Source: CAYRFE01 sp964423645 [NCBI: uncultured bacterium] (GTDB taxonomy: Bacteria > Macinerneyibacteriota > Macinerneyibacteria > Macinerneyibacteriales). From it: a DNA stretch of 64,000 bases. The stretch lies in assembly GCA_964423645.1 (NCBI GenBank), contig CAYRFE010000010.1, positions 34,909 to 98,908 on the forward strand. The letters run 5' to 3'. Positions within the stretch are counted from its first letter, which is position 1, and each line of letters begins with the position of its first letter. Positions 60,143 to 64,000 of this stretch are shown here, one piece after another. Both the position numbers and the translations under genes were made by a program. The notes under the pieces were generated by a model, which was given only the letters and a program-made list of their open reading frames with translations, searched no databases and had not been told where the DNA came from.

Positions 60143-60457
60143 AAGCTTTGTAAAACTACCATACTTTGAATGTGTGCCTACACTAAACCCCTATTGCAAA
60201 AACATAGAACCCTTAAGATTTTAAATTTTGCCAAACTCTCATATAACAAGCCGCTTCGAAATTCTGTGTGAATGATTTTGGAGTGGGTACAAATTCAAAA
60301 TAAAATGAACTACCCCGCAGCAAACTATGGGGTATCTCCGCAAAAAACGCTTTATTTGTGTGCCCACACACCCCTTATAATAACAAAACTATAATAGTAA
60401 AGCCGAAGCAAGCTTCGGTGAATTTAACCCATTTAGATTAAGAGTTCGCAAAGATCT
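60143..60457. repeat. MITE-like repeat, decayed copy G (possibly two fused copies)
   Basis: Left AAGCTTTGTAAAACTACC, right GTTCGCAAAGATCT. Inside are GTGCCTACACTAAACCCC, CAGCAAACTATGGGG, ACACCCCTTATAATAACAAA and GAAGCAAGCTTCGG. At 315 bp it is longer than intact copies and looks like two degraded copies. It fills most of the 60088-60558 gap. Confidence 0.6.
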
Positions 60458-60558
60458 CTATTGAGCATGCATCTCGGGATAACTCAACGGGAATGGTTGA
60501 AACTGACCCAAAACAATAGATGATAGCGCTATGATCTGTAGTCTTTCAAAATTCTCAT

Positions 60559-60588
60559 TTGACGAATCACCCTGCCGTAGAGTATAGT
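60559..60588 (+). promoter_or_regulatory. Leaderless promoter of the phosphate transporter gene
   Basis: TTGACG (60559-60564), 18-nt spacer, TATAGT (60583-60588), six bases, ATG at 60595. No ribosome site. Confidence 0.68.
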
Positions 60589-60594
60589 GAACAT

Positions 60595-62082
60595 ATGGCA
60601 ACTTTTTTACTACTTCTCAGCGGCTTATTCCTCGGTTGGTCACTTGGGGCAAATGATGCCGCTAACATTTTCGGCACTGCAGTGATGACACGTATGGTGC
60701 GTTTTCGTTTCGCCGCACTATTATGTAGTGTTTTTGTGATTGTGGGTGCACTTCAAGGCGGAAAGGGTGCCAGTGCAACGTTAGGAAATTTCGCGTCTAT
60801 CTCATTTTTACCTGCGGCCTTCACGGTCGCACTTGCATGTGCGTTAACTCTTTTTGCCATGACACGTTTAAAATTACCGGTCTCAAGTTCACAGGCGATC
60901 ATAGGCGCACTTATCGGTTGGAATCTTTTCGCCGGACACCCGATAAATCTTACTTCCTTGGGGACTATTGCATCAACATGGGTATTCAGCCCTATTCTTG
61001 CCGCGGGATCTGCAATACTTTTATACCTATTTTTTAAATTTATCCAAAAAAGGACAACCATTCGTCTTGCTACATCAGATCTATTGCTCCGTTGGGGACT
61101 GATTCTGGCAGGAATTTTTGGCGCATATAGTCTGGGAGTCAATAATATTGCCAATGTGGTTGGAATATTTATCCGATCAAACCCATTTCCACCGATAACA
61201 CTCGGATTTCTCCGTTTTTCAGCACTCGATCTTCTTTTTTTGGCCGGAGGTATTGCAATTGCATTAGGCGTCATCACGTATTCAAAGAATGTGATGACAA
61301 CAGTCGGCTCGGATATATTTAAATTGACACCGATGACAGGCTTTATTGTCGTGTGTGCAAGTGCGCTTTCTCTCTTTTTATTCGGTTCACCGGATTTACA
61401 ACACTGGCTGATACGGAATGGTTTACCGTCATTTCCGCTTGTTCCTGTCTCAAGTTCACAGGCTGTGGTGGGGGCGGTATTAGGCATAGGAATGGTCCGT
61501 AACATCACATCAATAAACTGGCGAACACTGTCTCGAATCGGGATCGGTTGGGTTGCAACGCCGTTATTGACAGCAGCTGTAGCATTTTTTCTCCTCTTCA
61601 TTATGCAAAATGTCTTTACCCAACATGTTCGCGAGAAAACCATATTCCTGATAAAACCCGTAGTACGTGAAAAATGTACGCCGTCAATACCCGCAGGTCA
61701 GCTCGCAAGCCTTGATTTTAAACCGTTTCATTCAGAACAAACCTTCCGCGATCTACTTGAAAAAAAAGGTGTGAGTTCATCACAAATTGAAATTCTTCTT
61801 AAATATGCACGATACACTCCGATCATCATTGACCATTCCGTACTTCATCCGCTTTTCGGATTAACCAATCTTACTGATGCACAAAGAAAGTCAATTGGTT
61901 CCTTATCGGGACATTTTTTTTCATATCGTTGGGAAATGGAATTCGCACTTTCTGCTCTCGGAGAAGAGTGGCGTCTCAAACCGGACATCGAAACCAATAA
62001 AACCCATAACACTGCCGTTCAAGACGCATATGATTTTATTTTTACCGCATTTTCTACGCCGGTTCATACCGATACGTTATAA
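60595..62082 (+). CDS. PiT-family inorganic phosphate transporter
   Basis: A 495-residue PHO4/PiT carrier with about ten membrane helices. The two inverted family repeats are visible: WSLGANDAANIFGTAV (16-31) with LPVSSSQAIIGALIGW, and YSLGVNNIANVVGIF with PVSSSQAVVGAVLGIG. The second GANDxAN is altered to GVNNIAN, as is common. A soluble C-terminal tail of about 140 residues (EKTIFLIKPVVREKC onward) is unusual for bacterial PiT proteins and may be regulatory. It imports metal-phosphate with protons or Na+. The start at 60595 follows from the leaderless promoter. Confidence 0.88.
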   Translation: MATFLLLLSGLFLGWSLGANDAANIFGTAVMTRMVRFRFAALLCSVFVIVGALQGGKGASATLGNFASISFLPAAFTVALACALTLFAMTRLKLPVSSSQAIIGALIGWNLFAGHPINLTSLGTIASTWVFSPILAAGSAILLYLFFKFIQKRTTIRLATSDLLLRWGLILAGIFGAYSLGVNNIANVVGIFIRSNPFPPITLGFLRFSALDLLFLAGGIAIALGVITYSKNVMTTVGSDIFKLTPMTGFIVVCASALSLFLFGSPDLQHWLIRNGLPSFPLVPVSSSQAVVGAVLGIGMVRNITSINWRTLSRIGIGWVATPLLTAAVAFFLLFIMQNVFTQHVREKTIFLIKPVVREKCTPSIPAGQLASLDFKPFHSEQTFRDLLEKKGVSSSQIEILLKYARYTPIIIDHSVLHPLFGLTNLTDAQRKSIGSLSGHFFSYRWEMEFALSALGEEWRLKPDIETNKTHNTAVQDAYDFIFTAFSTPVHTDTL

Positions 62083-62097
62083 CTATTCGGAGGTTTT

Positions 62098-63159
62098 ATG
62101 AAAAAAAGTTTTAAAGTAGCGCTTGTAAGTTTTAGTTCATTGATAACGCTCACCTGTTTGGTCCACTTCTCCACGTATCATCCGCATAATGACGAATCCG
62201 TACCATTCTCATCAACAACAACGAAAAACGAATCCTCTTCGACCATAAAGATACTCTCCTGGAATGTTCAATATATGGCAAGTAAAAATTATGTCTTTTT
62301 CTATGACATACTTGACGGCTCCGGTAAAGACACAATGCCTTCTGAAAAGGATGTCGCGGAAACACTTGATAAAGTCGCCGCGGTCATAAATCAAGAAAAA
62401 CCGGATATTGTGCTATTACAGGAAATGGACGACAACGCACGCCGCACGGGCTATATGAATCAACGTGAAGAATTATTGAAACGACTGAGCGAACATTACA
62501 ACTATGCTGAAGCGTGGTACTGGAGAGCAGCTTTTGTACCGCATCCCAAGATCATGGGACGTGTGGGTATGAAGCTGGTAACTCTGTCTAAATTCCCCAT
62601 TCGCGAAGCGGTTCGCTATCAACTTCCTGTCATGCGTGACGATCTTCTCACGAAGCAATTTAATTTCAAACGTGCCGTTTTATCGGTTACGGTTGAAACA
62701 GAAAAGAGTTCATTAACCGTTATGAATACACACCTCGATGCGTTTGCACAGGGTGAAGATACGATGTTGCGACAGGTGAAAGAAGTAAAAATACTCCTTG
62801 ATAGACATATGGAAAACAATAGCCCTGTTCTCATAGGCGGAGATTTCAATCTACTCATGCCGGGAATTTACCCGACCATTCTTAAACGACAACAAGCATA
62901 CTATAATCCAACGACTGAATTATCACTTCTCACCGAAAAATATGCATCCGTCCCCTCTTTAGGAGATACTACGGGTACACAAAAAGAACAATGGTACACG
63001 CATTACCCGAATGATCCTGCAGTGAGCGCACCGGATAGAACAATAGACTACATATTCTATTCACCGCGAATACACGTCGTAAAAAAACAAGTATTGAACA
63101 GGAAAGACTATCACTTTTCGGATCATTTTCCGATTGTAATAGAAATAGAAATCAAATAA
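62098..63159 (+). CDS. Endonuclease/exonuclease/phosphatase-superfamily hydrolase, exported or anchored
   Basis: A 353-residue EEP-fold enzyme. An N-terminal hydrophobic segment (KVALVSFSSLITLTCLVHFS) suggests export or anchoring. Catalytic motifs: ILSWNVQYM (Asn), DIVLLQEMDD (Glu), VMNTHLDAF (His), LIGGDFNLL (Asp, Asn), TIDYIFYS (Asp) and HFSDHFPIVIEI (SDH). It could be a secreted DNase, phosphoesterase or sphingomyelinase-like enzyme; the substrate is open. CGGAGG precedes the ATG, 15 bp after the phosphate transporter gene, so a link to phosphate scavenging is plausible. Confidence 0.85.
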   Translation: MKKSFKVALVSFSSLITLTCLVHFSTYHPHNDESVPFSSTTTKNESSSTIKILSWNVQYMASKNYVFFYDILDGSGKDTMPSEKDVAETLDKVAAVINQEKPDIVLLQEMDDNARRTGYMNQREELLKRLSEHYNYAEAWYWRAAFVPHPKIMGRVGMKLVTLSKFPIREAVRYQLPVMRDDLLTKQFNFKRAVLSVTVETEKSSLTVMNTHLDAFAQGEDTMLRQVKEVKILLDRHMENNSPVLIGGDFNLLMPGIYPTILKRQQAYYNPTTELSLLTEKYASVPSLGDTTGTQKEQWYTHYPNDPAVSAPDRTIDYIFYSPRIHVVKKQVLNRKDYHFSDHFPIVIEIEIK

Positions 63160-63172
63160 TGAACACACGGTG

Positions 63173-63345
63173 AATTACTCGCCGATTTTTCCGAACATCC
63201 GTTCAAGAAAATCATAAAAAGCATGCGTGCGTCCGCCGATATCATCGGACGCATTTATCAGACAATTCAGCACTTTACCCGACTTCCCGTCAACCGCGAT
63301 CTTTGCAACATTCAAAATATCGTCATGTTCGTTATTTACAAAGTA
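63173..63345 (-). pseudogene. C-terminal fragment of an unrecognised gene, cut by repeat H
   Basis: The minus-strand frame reads SYFVNNEHDDILNVAKIAVD, then GKSGKVLNCLINASDDIGG, ending FYDFLERMFGKIGE and a stop. It has coding character but no start or ribosome site of its own; upstream it runs straight into the end of MITE-like copy H at 63346. The simplest reading is a gene truncated by the repeat. Family not recognised. Confidence 0.45.
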
Positions 63346-63415
63346 AGACCTTTGCGAAACTACCATTTTTTGAATTTGTGCCCACCCCAAACCCCTCCCG
63401 TGAAAATCGAAAGGC

Positions 63416-63440
63416 GGGCAGAAAGATTTTCTGCCCCTAC
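63416..63440. repeat. Palindrome P4
   Basis: GGGCAGAAA and TTTCTGCCC arms around a 2-3 nt centre, then CCTAC. Confidence 0.75.
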
Positions 63441-63453
63441 AAAAATTCCCAAT

Positions 63454-63478
63454 GTAGCGGGTGCATACCATGCACCCG
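63454..63478. repeat. Palindrome P5
   Basis: GTAG, then CGGGTGCAT-ACC-ATGCACCCG, a 9-bp perfect stem. Confidence 0.8.
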
Positions 63479-63630
63479 ACTTCCTCCCCCTCACCCCTTT
63501 TAGAAAATAAAGATAATTTGGAAATTTTGTATTTTGCAAAGGTCTAAAAGTCGGGGAATGGAGATGAGGTCAATAACAGAAAATCTTTCGACCCGCCTCC
63601 AGATTTCTCCGAAAGGAGGTTGAGAAAGGC

Positions 63631-63780
63631 ATGTATTCAAAAAAGTTGTTTCGTAAAACTCTCATTTCTATTTCAATAAAGCATACTCGTATTGTTTTTT
63701 TACCTGAAAAAAATACTACAATATGGATCAAAAAAACCGGTCACCAAGCATCCCGCGAAATTAAAATCCCGTCTTTGTAA
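63631..63780 (+). CDS. Possible 49-residue basic small protein
   Basis: An open frame MYSKKLFRKTLISISIKHTR, then IVFLPEKNTTIWIKKTGHQA, ending KIPSL. It has AAAGGAGGT 10 nt ahead of the ATG, unusually strong for a random frame. The product is basic and not recognised. The rest of the 63546-63852 gap shows no other gene. Confidence 0.35.
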   Translation: MYSKKLFRKTLISISIKHTRIVFLPEKNTTIWIKKTGHQASREIKIPSL

Positions 63781-63852
63781 TATACCGTGCATTTTACCTA
63801 TCACAAGAATACAAATCTTTCAATGATAATAATAGTTACATAAAAAGAAAAA

Positions 63853-64000
63853 TTAAGACAGTGATTCCTCATCATACATGGTCGTACGATTTCTTCCGCC
63901 GGTTTTTGAAGCATACAGTGCTTTATCAGCTTGTTTCACAATGGTCTCATCGGTTGCATCCTCGTCGACCATACTCACTCCCAAACTGATTGCGACCGAT
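63853..64000 (-). CDS. GGDEF (diguanylate cyclase) domain protein, C-terminal end only
   Basis: The last 49 residues of a minus-strand gene entering from the right edge. ISLGVSMVDEDATDETIVKQ and ADKALYASKTGGRNRTTMYD match the conserved C-terminal end of GGDEF domains (SxGv, ADxALYxAKxxGRNR). The signature loop and N-terminal sensor domains lie outside the window, so activity cannot be judged. It would make c-di-GMP, the ligand of the PilZ protein at 38835. Confidence 0.82.
   Translation of the reverse strand, partial: SVAISLGVSMVDEDATDETIVKQADKALYASKTGGRNRTTMYDEESLS

Larger units (their letters stand above)
63346..63545. repeat. MITE-like repeat, copy H (200 bp) carrying two palindromes
   Basis: Left end AGACCTTTGCGAAACTACC, right end ATTTTGCAAAGGTCT. 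The normal middle is replaced by GGGCAGAAA/TTTCTGCCC (63416-63436) and CGGGTGCAT/ATGCACCCG (63458-63478). The ends TTTAGAAAATAAAGATAATTTGG match copy C. Confidence 0.75.

Noticed and set aside
60753-61643. 296-codon minus-strand frame opposite the phosphate transporter
   Set aside because: Antisense shadow of a well-conserved gene; no ribosome site or recognisable domain.

Overview
The window looks like chromosome of a motile bacterium of moderate-to-low GC, most likely a spirochaete (Spirochaetota). This rests on the order flhA-flhF-flhG-PilZ-small membrane protein-sigma28 (inferred from family knowledge to match spirochaetes such as Treponema), a PPi-type phosphofructokinase and two DUF3160-type secreted proteins. 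No rRNA, tRNA or CRISPR array was recognised, so the placement rests on gene content only.

Layout. (1) 1-14.5 kb is a surface-polysaccharide locus: a polytopic sugar-phosphate transferase running off the left edge, an O-antigen ligase/polymerase, a Wzx-like flippase, two GT2 and three GT4 glycosyltransferases, a GNAT acetyltransferase, and an aminotransferase / PglC-like transferase / PglF-like dehydratase operon that probably makes and loads a 4-amino-4,6-dideoxy sugar. (2) 14.6-19.2 kb holds amidohydrolase, M20 peptidase, cyclic-nucleotide-binding protein and PPi-PFK. (3) 19.3-24.6 kb holds two DUF3160-type paralogues sharing a 254-bp identical tract. (4) 24.8-25.6 kb is an RluA-type pseudouridine synthase.

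(5) 43.53 down to 25.97 kb is an unbroken run of 19 minus-strand genes, mostly with start/stop overlaps: flhA, flhF, flhG, PilZ protein, sigma28, FliK-like, stand-alone FlhB C-domain, a CheA with two HPt domains, a degenerate kinase, HDOD, DnaK, DnaJ, HDOD-HisKA, GAF-degenerate GGDEF and a small HD alarmone-hydrolase-like protein. It seems to start from a leaderless flhA promoter and couples flagellar export and placement genes to a signalling/chaperone module; this is the most system-like part of the window.

(6) 43.6-46.1 kb is pxpABC (5-oxoprolinase). (7) 46.2-55 kb is an accessory zone of AT-rich secreted proteins, a vapBC-type toxin-antitoxin pair, short-chain dehydrogenase, epimerase, TlpA-like thioredoxin, membrane protein pair and peroxiredoxin, separated by mosaics of short palindromic and MITE-like repeats. 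(8) 55-59.3 kb holds a membrane-tethered TPR-LuxR regulator between two paralogous secreted TPR proteins. (9) 59.4-64 kb holds a membrane protein, PiT phosphate transporter, EEP-family hydrolase, repeats, and the end of a GGDEF protein.

Two patterns run through the window. Several genes have a -10 box only 6-10 nt before the ATG, implying leaderless or nearly leaderless mRNAs. A MITE-like repeat (inverted ends near AGACCTTTGCAAAA, two internal hairpins) appears about nine times, only between genes.
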